From contig BTRK01000006.1 in the NCBI GenBank assembly GCA_036245805.1, forward strand, positions 36,708,901 to 36,772,900: a DNA stretch of 64,000 nucleotides. Reading direction: 5' to 3'. The translations under genes and the position numbers were made by a program. Of the stretch, positions 36,259 through 47,597 are shown one piece after another. Source of the stretch: Pristionchus mayeri (lineage: Eukaryota; Nematoda; Chromadorea; Rhabditida; Neodiplogasteridae). The number at the start of each line of letters is the position of its first letter. The stretch's first letter is position 1. The notes below the pieces were generated by a model. It did no database searches. It worked only from the letters and a program-made list of their open reading frames with translations, and had not been told where the DNA came from.

Positions 36259-37640
36259 TCAGATGGCGTTGGAACTTTGAGAGGCTGAGGCGTAAACTGG
36301 TTGTGATGAGCTAGATGAAGATTGGAATGAGTATCCTGGACTAGAGGATGATGAGGTATAGGTGACTCCTGGACTAGATGAGGACGCTGATTGGAAGGTG
36401 ATTGTCTGCGGTGCTTCTAGGGGCGAGGGTCCCTCTCCGCTTCCCTCTCTAACATATATGTCGCCGTCAGACTCGATACCGGCTAGTGGTGGTTTATATT
36501 GCTCGAGACGCTCTTTCTGAGTGGTGGTTATCTCCGTCTGATCTACCAATCGATAAGTTACCGCGGAGAAGGGCAGCTTCCCGGAGCCGGGTATGTTCCT
36601 AGCTGCAGCCGGGATCACGGGTCCGAGCGGGTTCTGCGAGTAGGAGAAGGAGGAGACACGCTGGCCATTCGGCGTTTTCTCCACCATCGTCTTTGTGATC
36701 AACTGAGAGGGGAAAGATGAATCACCTCTATCGCCTCACGAGTTCTGTCTATTTCGTATGCACTGTATGACGAGGAAGTAGAGAAATACTCTCCTCATTC
36801 TCCATACTCTATCAACGATCTACCGATCTCGAGAGTGTGTAGAATGAATAGACGATTACCCTAATTGAGTGAGGGCAATCTGATTCACCTCTCCTCCATT
36901 CGGCAACTTCGTGCGTTTCTCTGACTCTTGACGAACGGTGTTTGAAGGCGATGAGGGACGGTACGGCAGTGAACCTACATCGAATTGCAATCATTGATTA
37001 ATTTTTGGTCAAACCAGTGGTGTAGGTTGTGGTCGTGGGACGATATGGTGTTCCTCCTCCTCCGGATGAGGAGCTGGAATACGAGCTAGCAGAGGCGTAG
37101 TTCACACCGTTGGCTGTCTGAAAAAAAATCGATTTCGACATTGAAAAAAACCTGATCGGCGCTGCCCAATCTTCCTTCTAGATGTAAAATGCTCTAATAT
37201 AGTACGCATCCAATAAGATATTATTGTTTACCATGCCTCCTCGAGTTTACGTTAAAAATATATATCAGTAATTGTAGGAAGTAAACCGCACCCTTCCCGA
37301 AGTGACGTATCCGCCCATGCCGTTGCCTACGCGCTGAGGGATGATGGGCATCATAGGCATCATTGGAGGCATGGGTGGCATTGGCATCATAGGCATCATT
37401 GGAGGCATCGGCGGCATTGGGGGCATTGGAGGGAAGAAGGGCATGAATCCCTGAGGGCATCCACTACACGAGTACGAGGATTGAGTCATGCCCCTGGAAG
37501 ATGGATGAGTACGAACAAGTGAATAAAGCAGCATAGGGAACACTGATGTAGGTCCGAACGTTGATTACGGTAAAAAAAGGAACTGACCACTGCCCCTGGA
37601 CGAGACTCGATAGTAGCACAGAAATGAAGAGCGCGCGCAT
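36259..37640 (-). CDS. Secreted protein with Met-Pro repeat and Ser/Thr-rich tail
   Basis: Five exons (37588-37640, 37292-37493, 37015-37117, 36889-36974, 36259-36702) encode 295 aa. The signal peptide is MRALFISVLLSSLVQG. The second exon has a short Cys motif (SYSCSGCPQG) followed by about 35 residues of alternating Met and Pro (blocks such as PPMPPMPPMMPMM). Ser/Thr/Gly-rich segments follow, including YSSSSSGGGGTPYRPTTTTY. The last exon has VEKTPNGQRVSSFSYSQ and a Ser-rich end with paired repeats (SSSSPGVTYTSSSSSPGYSF). The motif KLPNGGE in exon 4 and KTPNGQR in exon 5 look like internal copies. This is an extracellular structural protein by composition. The Met content is unusual for matrix proteins. 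No orthologue is recognised. Confidence 0.7.
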
Positions 37641-38031
37641 GACGTAGGGTCGGGTTCAAGAATGGGGAAATGCTTACGCTCCTCACCAGTGGAGAAATAA
37701 ACTCTTCGACCTTGGATTTGTAGCCCGAGAAAGAGGGAGGATTGAGGTTTCTTCTCGGGGTGATTGAGGCGAAGGAATAGATTACCCTCCTCTCGCTCTA
37801 TTCATCCACAGTAACAAGAGACAGTGCTCAATTCAGATCATCCTTGCCTCCCTCCCCTTTTCTCCCCCTCTCCTTCCCCTTTCTCATTTTGGATCCGTGT
37901 AGTAAACACCTCGACCACTCTGGCGAATTCAAGGATAGAGGGAATTTTAGATACGACATTTATCAAAAGTACAAAAAACATGTTTACAGAAGGACAATGT
38001 GCCTAGAGCGTGGAAAGTCTAGCAGAACGAA
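37641..38031. other. Spacer between Met-Pro gene and TIL inhibitor gene
   Basis: A 391-bp stretch without exons; it should hold the promoter of the Met-Pro gene and the 3' UTR of the TIL gene. CT-rich around 37845-37880. Confidence 0.5.
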
Positions 38032-38545
38032 TCATAGCTGACCCTTTGCCCGCAGCTCACGACAGACCTCGCGAGAGACGCAACCCTGCAATCGATGATG
38101 AAGATGACGTCATCAGACAAGAATAGGAGAACATACAAGAGTATAATTAGATTATACGGAAACGTTGATTTACCGTACCTTGGAGTGATCTTGGGGATCC
38201 CTCAGAATAGTTCCTTCTTGGCATCCGCAGGCGGGCGCTCCACAACGCAACGAGAAACAGGCGTTCACCTGTTATCGATAACCAATCGATATAAGGTGCT
38301 CAGTCTTACGGTATCAAAGTTGTAGCAGGACTTGGGGCAGAGATTCGAACACTCAGTCCAGGCGGCATTCTTGCCACAGCTCTCTCAAAATGATTTCAAA
38401 TCAATCGATAATCTGTTTTCTGTAACTCACTGCTCAGTTCGGCTTTCTGCTGCTTGTAATCGTCGACTTCTTCCACAGGAAGAGCGAAAACTCCGAGAAG
38501 AAGGAACGAGGAGAGAGCGAGGAGGGGGAGAAGGGAACGGACCAT
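38032..38545 (-). CDS. Secreted TIL-domain (trypsin-inhibitor-like, 10-Cys) protein
   Basis: Four exons (38431-38545, 38310-38383, 38179-38268, 38032-38085) encode 110 aa. A strong signal peptide (MVRSLLPLLALSSFLLLGVF) and a short acidic linker precede one TIL domain. Ten cysteines occur in the order CGKNAAWTECSNLCPKSC, ACFSLRCGAPACGC and GCVSREVC, the spacing of the five-disulfide Ascaris-type serine protease inhibitor fold. The reactive-site loop would lie around CGAPACGCQEGTIL; the target protease cannot be told. The likely role is extracellular protease control in gut, cuticle or sperm fluid (known for the family). The acceptor of exon 2 (TTTTGAG) is weak but is the only one that keeps phase and the first Cys. 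Confidence 0.85.
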
Positions 38546-39283
38546 GGCTGAATGGGGGGGACGATTAGCTGCGATACCTTTTATATCAATAGAGGTGCGT
38601 GATGAATCGTGTGAGCGAACGAAAATAGAGAGAGAAGGAGGAGGTTCCTTGAACTGGCTGATTCATCGATACTGGAAGAGACTTTTCGTCTCTTGATAAT
38701 ACACTGGGAGCCCGCCAGCTGTTTACGTGCCGATCAACTGGATGGAACCGAAGGGAGACCACGTTTGTTCTCGGAGAGGAGCACTGACTAATCGAGAGGT
38801 GTGTATGCTCTAAGAGAGAAAGAGCACGAACGTCTCCTTTCTCGTTCAAACTGTTTTTTTTGCTTTGAACTTCTTTATCTATGTGACATCTAGTCTCTAA
38901 CTAGAAGAGATTTGCACGATGTTCACAATCAACCCATTCATTCATTCAGTCTCCAGAATGGCCAGAGGGCACTCTTCTCTTCGGAAGAATCTCACCCTCT
39001 CATCCTCCCTCAATTGTGTCACTCTCGCTGACCTCTCGCTATGTTCCCTCCTCCTCCTCTCTTATTCCCATAGCTGGAGGGTGAGTGTGTGTGCTGAAGC
39101 GAGATACGCAAGCGCGCGACTCGGCGCGTCGCGTGTCTCCCTCCCCGTTTCAAAACCGTTACACGACAGGCAAGGGAGAAAGTGTTTGGCAGGACTGCCT
39201 CTCGGCTCTATTTCATATTGCCTCTCGTTTTCTTCTGTTCTCAGTTCCCATTGCAGTTCTAGGAGTTCCCCTTCCACGTTTGA
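38546..39283. promoter_or_regulatory. Divergent upstream region of TIL inhibitor and cccp-1
   Basis: 738 bp between two genes starting head-to-head. Open frames overlapping it (39062-39751 minus, 38919-39287 plus) are shadows of CT-rich DNA and the first cccp-1 exons. No defined element was recognised. Confidence 0.4.
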
Positions 39284-42200
39284 ATGAGTGATGGTGGTGG
39301 ATCTTCGGCCGATTCTCTGCCCTCCTCCTCCACTTCCCCTTCGCCCTCCCACTGCACTGGAGTGAATGGAGAGAGCGGGAGTGATGGAGTACTCCCAGGT
39401 GAATCTCCTCCCATTGAGAGAGAAGAAAGAAGAGAAGAAGAGACTAATTAGGAGAGCATTCAGGAGAGGAGACAAACCACGCGAAACTCCACGATTTGTA
39501 CGAGAAGTATAATGTGAGGGAGAAGGAGATCGAGAGGTTCGTTCCTTGCTCCATCCACCATTCCAATGGGAACGTATCACTTGCAGATTGGAGAAGCAGA
39601 ATGAGGAGTACAGGGAGAAGTTGATACGGGCCATCAGGGAGAATGACGAATTAGGAGAGAAGATCAAACAGGAAACGAGGGAACGAACGACGAAAATAGA
39701 GGAGTTAGAGCGGAAAGTCGTCGAGTTGGATTGCACCCTCAAAGTTACCAAAGTGAGACTTGGTTATTGAAATAGTCTTGTTCGCCAACATCTTTCATGT
39801 AATGATTAATCCCGGATTTAGGACCGAGCCAGTGCCCAAGAGCTTCATTTTAATCGAACGACGCAAGCCCTAACGGAGAAATTCAACAAGCAAGTCAATG
39901 ACGTAAGACCATTATCTCCTTGGAACTGAAATTGCAATCTTGACGCTTGTTAGCAATGTAGTAGAGTGCTAGGATGATTAAATACCTTGTCGGATGCTTT
40001 TGAAGCCAACTTACCTAGCTTACAATGCAAATCCGGATGAACATTAGAATATTTTGGTGTTACAGTATTCTCGTGATTCCTTGCCACGACAGCAGATATG
40101 TTTATTCTGCTAATTCTGGCTGCTTTCAGCTCTCCCGCAAGATGGAAATCGCTGAGGGCGAGAAGAATCAGTCCGTCATCAAGTACGCGATGCGAGAAGC
40201 AGAGCTGATGAAGCTCCAGGCCGAGGTTTCTCTTCCCATCCACTCTTTCGGTTCTGTTTTCGCCCCAAAGACCCTCAGATTCTCTCATATAATCGTGTTA
40301 TTGCGAGCGCTGCAATGGATTCCATTGCAGATCGCGAAAAAGGATGAGGAGATGAAGGGACTCAAGAAGGAATTGGAGCAGATTCGAACGAGTACGGGAG
40401 AGGAGAACCTCCAGGCGCTAGAGAAGGCGAATGTCGACCTGAAAGTGGATATGGAGAAGATCAAGCACGAGAAGTTCGACATCGACAATCGGTACAAGGC
40501 CGAGATGAAGAGGAGTGAAGTGAGTAGGCTGTATAATTAGGCATAGCACAACAAACGCTTTACTGAAGCCATTTAGGGAAAACTTGAAGTCATATTGTGA
40601 CTAGGAAGTATCTAAAATAGGGTATTTTGATACAAATTCATATTTAGGCCAGTCAGACGACGATTTCCGATCTGAAGCAGCAGTTGGAGGTGCTGAGGAG
40701 ACAGTTGATCACGATGAAGGAGGACAAGACGACGATTCAGGAGGAGCACAAGTCACTCGTGCAGAGAATGCAGGTGGGAAGCAGAGGAGGCATTTATTCA
40801 ACCGTGCTTAGCCGTATCAGATGAAGAGGGAAGTATTGTTGTCGAGAGAATAGCGAGATGGTGAATGCCAACGATGAGTAAGGGATATCGATTTGTTAAA
40901 TTTCACCCGTCAGCACAAATGAAAAGCAATATTGAATTTCCTTTGGTTCGCTGTTAAAATTGACAAGGTAGTGAGTTTAGAATTAATGAGGAAAAAAGTT
41001 CAATCAAAATATGGGATCAGCATAAGAAATCTAAATGAAAAATATAAAAGATCTCGTTCAGGTTGAAGAGGAGCGCCTTCGGTCCAAGGAGGTGTACATT
41101 CACTCGGAGCAGTCTGAGAAGGAGGAACTGTACAGGAAGATAGTGCACGATGCAGCCAGAGCAAAGGAGAAGAACAGCGAATTGAGCAGTGAAATAGAGA
41201 ATCTACTGAGGTAAATTTGAATCTTTCACATTCGTCGAAAAATTTCCAATGTAATCTGAGAATGCAGAGAAACCCCGAGTTTGCGCTTGAAATATTCACG
41301 AGCCGTCGGGCAAATTCTGAGAATAGCTTGAGTCGAATTGAAAGGAATTCCCGGTGTTAACAAAAGAATTGTACTGCAGGGAGAACACGTCCTTAATGGG
41401 AGACTTGCAAGAAGCGGAGAGCAGAATTAAAGCGGAGACAGAGAAAAACGCTGAATTGAAAAGCAAATTGGAACGGCTGACGGGGATCGAGAACAGAGTG
41501 AACGGGTATGCAAAAGGGATATTAGAATAGCCTTATTTGAAAGGAAACTCGTAGAAATCGTGATATCGCAGAGCTCTCGAGGCGGAGAAATTGGCGAAGA
41601 AGGAGATGGAAGAGGCAGAAGCTGAGAAGGTCAATGCCGAAGCGGAGGCTGCAGAGTGCAGAAAGCAGGTGCGTGAAGGGCTTTGTCAATTGCATACCTT
41701 ACCATAAACTGAAAGCTTTTTTGTCTGGCGCGTTCGTTTCGAACGAGATTTTGATACTATTGCGCCATCCGACATACAAGATGATAACACTAAAAAGATT
41801 TCAGAAATTTCCAGGAGGAATTTTTTTACGAGCAAAAAATAGGTGTTGGTTGGTTTGTCAGTTTGTCCACAGTATCCCCATAGTGGCGTTGGGTCAGATG
41901 GTGTGTCAGATTCATGATTTCATCGGACGATTGATGGAAATCATCGATACAGTAATACTACCGTAACCAAAGCCTACCGTAAACCAGTGCGCTGGGTCAG
42001 ACCTTGGGTCAGATTCATGATTTCGTCGGAGGATGGATGCAAAAAATCCTTTATTTTTCCGGCATTTTGTAATTAATCGGGAAAAGTTTTCCAAATTTTC
42101 CTGGAACACGTTAATGTTGAGATGGGCGTAGTTGCCCACTAGTTGCAACATTTACAATAAACTGAAAGCTTTTTTGTCCGGAGCGTTCGATTCGAATGGG

Positions 42201-45200
42201 ATTTTGATAGTTTCTGTGCATTTAAATTACAAGGTCAGCAGATGAAAAAGATTTCAGAAATTTCCAGAAGAACAATTTCTACGACCACAAATATAGTGTT
42301 GCTATGTCCGTCTGTCCTTACCGTATCCCCGAAGTGGCGTTGGGTCAGATCCTGTGTCAGACTCATGATTTCATCAGAAGAGCAAAACACAACTTCAATA
42401 CCGTACTACTACCGTAACCGAATGGTACCGTAACCCGTAACCGTGGGTCAGACGCTGGGTCAGATTCATGATTTCGTCTGCGGATGGATGGAAAACATAA
42501 ATATCGTTATTCTACTGTAAAAATAGCCTACAGTAGTCTGTGGCGCTGTGTCAGATGCTGGGTCAGATTCATGATTTCATTGGCTTATCAATGTAAAACG
42601 TCGAGGCAGAGTCCTTATCGTAAGCCCTAGCGTTCGGACAGACGAGGCGTGAAAACCATGATTTTACGACGATGTTGCAATCACTCGGTCATCTTTTTTT
42701 TTAAAATTCGGGCACAACTTCTATCGCTTGGAGTGGCGTAGTTGCCCACTATTGCAACATTTACAATAATCTGAAAGGGTTTTTGTCTGGAGCGTTCGTT
42801 TCGAGGGATATTTTGATAGTATGCCCCCATCCGGAATACAAGGTCAGCAGACGAAAAAGATTTCAGAAATTTCCAGAAGAAAAATTTTTACGACCAAAAA
42901 ATAGGTGTTCGGTTTTCCATCTGTGTACCGTAACCCGGATGTGGCGTTGGAGCAGATGTTGTGTCAGACTCATGATTTCATCAGAAGATTGAAACAAAAC
43001 GTCAATACCGTACTACTACAGTAACCGTAAGCTACCGTAACCCAGTGCGCTGGGTCAGACGCTGGGTCAGATTCATGATTTTGTTAGAGAATCGATTGCA
43101 AACATCGATTATGGCATTTGGACGGACGCTGCATAGGAACCGTGATTTTTCCGTATAAATAGGGGATAATTTTCTAAATAATTCGGGAACTTCTAAGGCG
43201 TAGTTGCCCACTAGTTATTGACCAGAATATAGACTGATTTTGACAAAAATATGTGTTTCTCTTTTGAAAATAGGTGTTTGTAGGCCGAGCGAATGCTGGA
43301 GATCACGGAGAATCTTACGAAGCGGAATACGGCGCTACTGGATGAGATGTCCGAAGTTAGAGATAAGGTCAGTCAGATTTAACGTACGAAGAGGAAACAA
43401 ATTGAAAAGGAGAATGTAAAGGATACAAATTTACTTCAGGAAATTTCTAATTTCGCATCTTAATTCGCTGTTCCAAATCACAATGTTCAATCACATTTCC
43501 TTTGTTGTTCACTCTGCTCCTTGCAGGCTTCTTCCCTGCAGACGCAGTTGATTGAGGCAGAGGGAGCAAGACAGAGAGTGGAGAGGAACGTCGCCAACAC
43601 GGAACACGACATCGAGTCCGTCAGAAGCACTCTCGAAGCTGAGGTCAAGGAACTCAAGGAGAACCTCCGAGAGCAAACCAAGAAAGGTGTGGTGAATTTA
43701 CTCGTGGTGTATCACTGTTTAAAGCTCACAGAGGGCGTACAATAAAGTGTTTCAAATTCATCACTGACTTCAAAAACAAAGAATTCGTAAATGACCAGTT
43801 CTAAAATGATATCTACTCATTTGAAGCTATACGAAAACGTAAATAGTCGCCACATGTGATTAATTGCCCCATTTCTCATTTCAAGTTTACGAGTTAAAGA
43901 GTGAGGCCATTCTCAAAACAATTTTGAGGAATGAGTGGGCAATTGCAGCTGATGAGTCGACTCGTCAATTGGAGGAGGAGAGGACGGACAACAATGCATA
44001 TCGGAAGAAGGCCAATTGCACCATCAAGGAACTCAAGCACGAGGTTCAGTCCACGATTCCGAGATTGATATGACAGTAAAGGAAACTTTAGTGAAAAGGA
44101 TACATCAAGCAATCGGAAAAAACGAAAAAAAAATTTCAGACGATAAATCTGCGCCGCCAAAACGTTTCACTGCAAGCGTCTACTCCCTCCGACCTTCCCT
44201 CCATAGACATTTCTCATCCTTCGAGTACACTGGGCACAGGATCTTCTCGGGCCAGCTCAATTACCAGCATAGACCAGCTGGGACAGGTACTTTTTATTCT
44301 TTTTTTTTTAAATTTCATAGTTATTGGTAATTTTTCATTCATGCATTCATTCATTCAATTTGATAAGAAGTACGTCTTGCAGAGGTTTTGCCGCGACAAG
44401 GATGACTCATCGGAGAAGGAGACGTCGTCTCTAAAGGAGAAGGAGAAGGACTCGGATTCGTTGCAAGAGAAGGAGGAGGAAGCCCAGCCTGCTAACTCGC
44501 TCTCCCCTCCTTCCGAGGAGATTCCCATGGCAGCACAACAAGCAATGATCGAAAAGGTCAGCAGCCTCAATGATCCTTCGAAAAAAATGATCCTTCTTAA
44601 AAAATGATCCTTCATGTCGTAGTGAAAGTAAGAAATGTGAGAATAAGAAAATCAAATAATCACGAAGAGATGTGGATTTTTTTCAGATCGTGAAGCTGCA
44701 GAAGTCTCTCCTGCGAAGGAAGGAGAAGATCGAATTCCTCGAAGAGCATGTCCGACAGTGTCTAGATGAGCTGCAGAAGAAAACGAAGTCAGTATTGTTT
44801 ATAAAATTAGCCGCTACTAGTCCGTTCTGTTATACGATAGCTGATAGCCTTACGAGCAATTTTATTCCTCGATTCATATACAGATTTATTCAAGCTTCAG
44901 GGTTAGAGTTGAATGATTCATGCCTTACAAGCACTGAGGGCTTCACATGGTACAATTTTGTTTATTTCAGGCTCATCCAGTACTACGCCCTTCGAGAGGA
45001 GGCGTCGCTCCTCCTCCCGGCCGATGACGCCATGAAGAAGGTGATCTTTAATCTTTCTCTATTTACCAAACAGTGCTATGCCTTCGATAGCTACTCAGAT
45101 TAACGTTAAAATAGTTCATATGAGTGACTATCTGAGAGAATTGAGCAATTCAACCTATAAGCCATACAGTGAAAAATAAAGTTCTGATTTTAAGATCTCC

Positions 45201-47597
45201 CTTGGGGTAACTTTTCACGTAGAGTTCGAAAATAGACCTTAGGAAGCCGTATCTCTGACCCCTCATTTCGTGTATTTTGCCCTACCTGGGGGGTCGGTTT
45301 TTGAATCTTTTGAACGGCTCATCCAAACCCCATACATATATAGTAATTCTGAACGATCTCGACGAGATAAGCATTTTTACTGTTGAAAGTGAAGGGATAG
45401 CTCATCTTTGAAAAAAGTTGTGACCGTTTGAAATAAAAAATTGTCTAAAAATTGCCGCCCTGAAAAATTTTTTGGGGCTGTAGTTTTTTAATTAGGCGCA
45501 TTAAAATCGTCATGAAAAAGTACCCCTAAGGCCACTTTTTTTGCGGAAAAATTCGATCCCCAATGATGTTTCCTGGGTCTCGCAAAATGCCGAAGTGCAG
45601 ATTTCCCGATCGTTCAAACCAACAATATTCAATAGCAAAACAACTAACTCACTCTCATACAGTGTTATTAGTGTTTTATCTTATTTTCAATATATTTTGT
45701 ACATTTTGAGCAGGTGTAATCATATCTAAGTGAACATCAGGTTGATTAACAGTGTTTCAATTTGATTTGACCCTGTGGTACACTTTCGCCTTTGTTTTGA
45801 CAACGAAATCTCTATAACCAAAGGTCCTACAGTTAACAGATCTGAAATATAAAGTCTATGTGATAGTATAATTAATACTAATGTGTGTCGGAACCATTCC
45901 TATGCATTACAAGTTTCTAGTGGTGCGTAATTTACGAATTCCGTGTTTCTGCCACATCAATTCCTACTCGAAGCGGGCTCAAACTTAATTTTTAAGCGCT
46001 CTAATGTGAAAATTCGGATTCTACGAGTGAAAATGTGCCAGAAAAAATGTTCAAAAGTAAAATTTAAGAAAAAAATATTTTTTTCACATTTTTGCCCTGA
46101 TGTAGTAGGGGGTGAAAATGTCGAAATTATGGATACATATGAAATCATAATATCTTGGTGTATTTTCGCACGTAGAATCCGAATTTTCACATTAGAGCGT
46201 TTAAAAATTAAGTTTAAGCCCGCTTCGAGTTGGAATTGATGTGGCAGAAACTCGGAATTCTTAAATTGCACGCCGCTAGATACTTGTAATGTATAGGAAT
46301 GGTTCCGAAGCAAATTAATTTTAATTATACTATGACATAGATTTTATATTTCAGATCTGTTAACTGTAGGACCTTTGGTTGTAGATATTTCGTTGTCAAA
46401 ACAAAGGCGAAAGTGTACCACAGGGTCAAATCAAATTGAAACACTGTTAATCAACCTGATGTTCACTTAGATACGATTACACCTGCTCAAAATGTACAAA
46501 ATATATTGAAAATAATATAAAAACACGAATAACACTGTATGAGAGTGAGTTAGTTGTTTTGCTATTGAACGTTGTTGGTTTGAACGATCGGGAAATCTGC
46601 ACTTCGGCATTTTGCGAGACCCAGGAAACATCATTGGGGATCGAATTTTTCCGCAAAAAAGTGGCCTTAGGGGTACTTTTTCATGACGATTTTAATGCGC
46701 CTAATTAAAAAACTACAGCCCCCAAAAAATTTTTCGGGGCGGCAATTTTTAGACAATTTTTTATTTCAAACGGTCACAACTTTTTTCAAAGATGAGCTAT
46801 CCCTTCACTTTCAACAGTAAAAATGCTTATCTCGTCGAGATCTTTCAGAATCACTATATATGTATGGGGTTTGGATGAGCCGTTCAAAAACTACAAAAAC
46901 CGACCACCCAGGTTCAGCGCGAAACACGAAATGAGGGGTCAGAGATACGGCTTCCTAAGGTCGATTTTCGAACTCTACGTGAAAAGTTACCCCTAGGGAA
47001 ATTTTAAAATAAACACTTTTTTTTCGCTGTACGGCCTCTGCTCAGTTTTCTCAGATAGTCACTCATATTCTTCAACCCTGATCAATTTCAGTTGATAGAC
47101 CGCTGCGAATTCGTTCAGGTACACAAGTGTTGTGAAAATGTCGTGTGGTGGTTGTGATCAAGCAGAATACTCCTGTGAATCGTGTAAACATCTTCTTCCA
47201 GGTGCCAATCGCTAAGAAGACGTCATCGACGTACGCTTTGATGGGCGCCATCTTCACCGGAGGAGGAAGCAACGAGAAAAAGGCTGCCCTCCAATTGGCA
47301 ACCGAGGTCGGACCATGATTCCGTGCAAATTTGATAATTTTACCGTGTGAAAAACCCCTTACGATGCTAATGGTGGAAAGACGTCGTGTTTTGAGGTGAA
47401 CTCACGGTTGCAAGCCGTGCTCGAAGACACCCTGCTCAAGAATATCAATCTCAAGGTTAATTAATTAACTAGAATCATTAAAAGTTGCCATTAATTATTA
47501 ATTATTGTCAATCCTTTAGGAGAGCGTCGACAAACTCGGCGAGGAGATATCAAGATTATCTAGAGAGAATAGAAAGTTGACGCTTGCCTCAAAGTAG
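39284..47597 (+). CDS. cccp-1: CCCP-1 / CCDC186 coiled-coil protein (Golgi, dense-core vesicle biogenesis)
   Basis: The C. elegans and mammalian orthologues bind RAB-2 at the trans-Golgi and act with the EARP complex in dense-core vesicle maturation. Twenty exons encode 763 aa: 39284-39398, 39464-39536, 39587-39752, 39822-39902, 40130-40225, 40331-40519, 40648-40773, 41062-41210, 41380-41505, 41572-41668, 43284-43367, 43527-43686, 43949-44043, 44140-44286, 44383-44556, 44687-44787, 44971-45040, 47202-47306, 47396-47455 and 47520-47597. A Ser-rich head (MSDGGGSSADSLPSSS) is followed by long heptad-rich coiled coils broken by a Ser/Thr linker (about residues 518-566, TGSSRASSITSIDQLGQ). The diagnostic C-terminal domain reads LIQYYALREE, GAIFTGGGSN and then NSRLQAVLEDTLLKNINLKE, almost as in vertebrate CCDC186. 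Two introns are expanded by repeats (41669-43283 and 45041-47201). An AATAAA at 47912-47917 is a possible end signal. Confidence 0.93.
41688..43217. repeat. Three diverged tandem repeat units inside a cccp-1 intron
   Basis: Units start near 41688, 42142 and 42752 and are about 450-610 bp long. Each opens with a version of ACTGAAAGCTTTTTTGTC and carries AAAGATTTCAGAAATTTCC. Each closes with GGCGTAGTTGCCCACTA. A shorter motif, GGGTCAGATTCATGATTTC and variants, recurs up to several times per unit, often next to CTACCGTAACC. The array fills almost the whole intron between exons 41572-41668 and 43284-43367. Confidence 0.8.
45121..47065. mobile_element. 1.9-kb palindromic (foldback) element with TA target duplication
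   Basis: Two arms of about 900 bp (45121 to about 46037, and about 46159 to 47065) are near-perfect inverted copies around a spacer of about 120 bp. The ends read TGAGTGACTATCTGAGA on the left and its reverse complement on the right, and both are flanked by TA (45119-45120 and 47066-47067). This is the target duplication typical of Tc1/mariner-type insertions. Matching segments include the GTAACTTTTCACGTAGAGTT region at the outer part and GGATTCTACG near the centre. No transposase frame is present, so it is a non-autonomous element. It sits inside a cccp-1 intron. Confidence 0.85.

Noticed and set aside
39062..39751. 229-codon minus-strand ORF
   Set aside because: Antisense shadow of cccp-1 exons 1-3, whose plus-strand frame has matching splice phases and coiled-coil sequence.
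45943..46313. Two similar ORFs of about 100 codons on opposite strands
   Set aside because: They are mirror images produced by the palindrome arms, not a transposase or gene.
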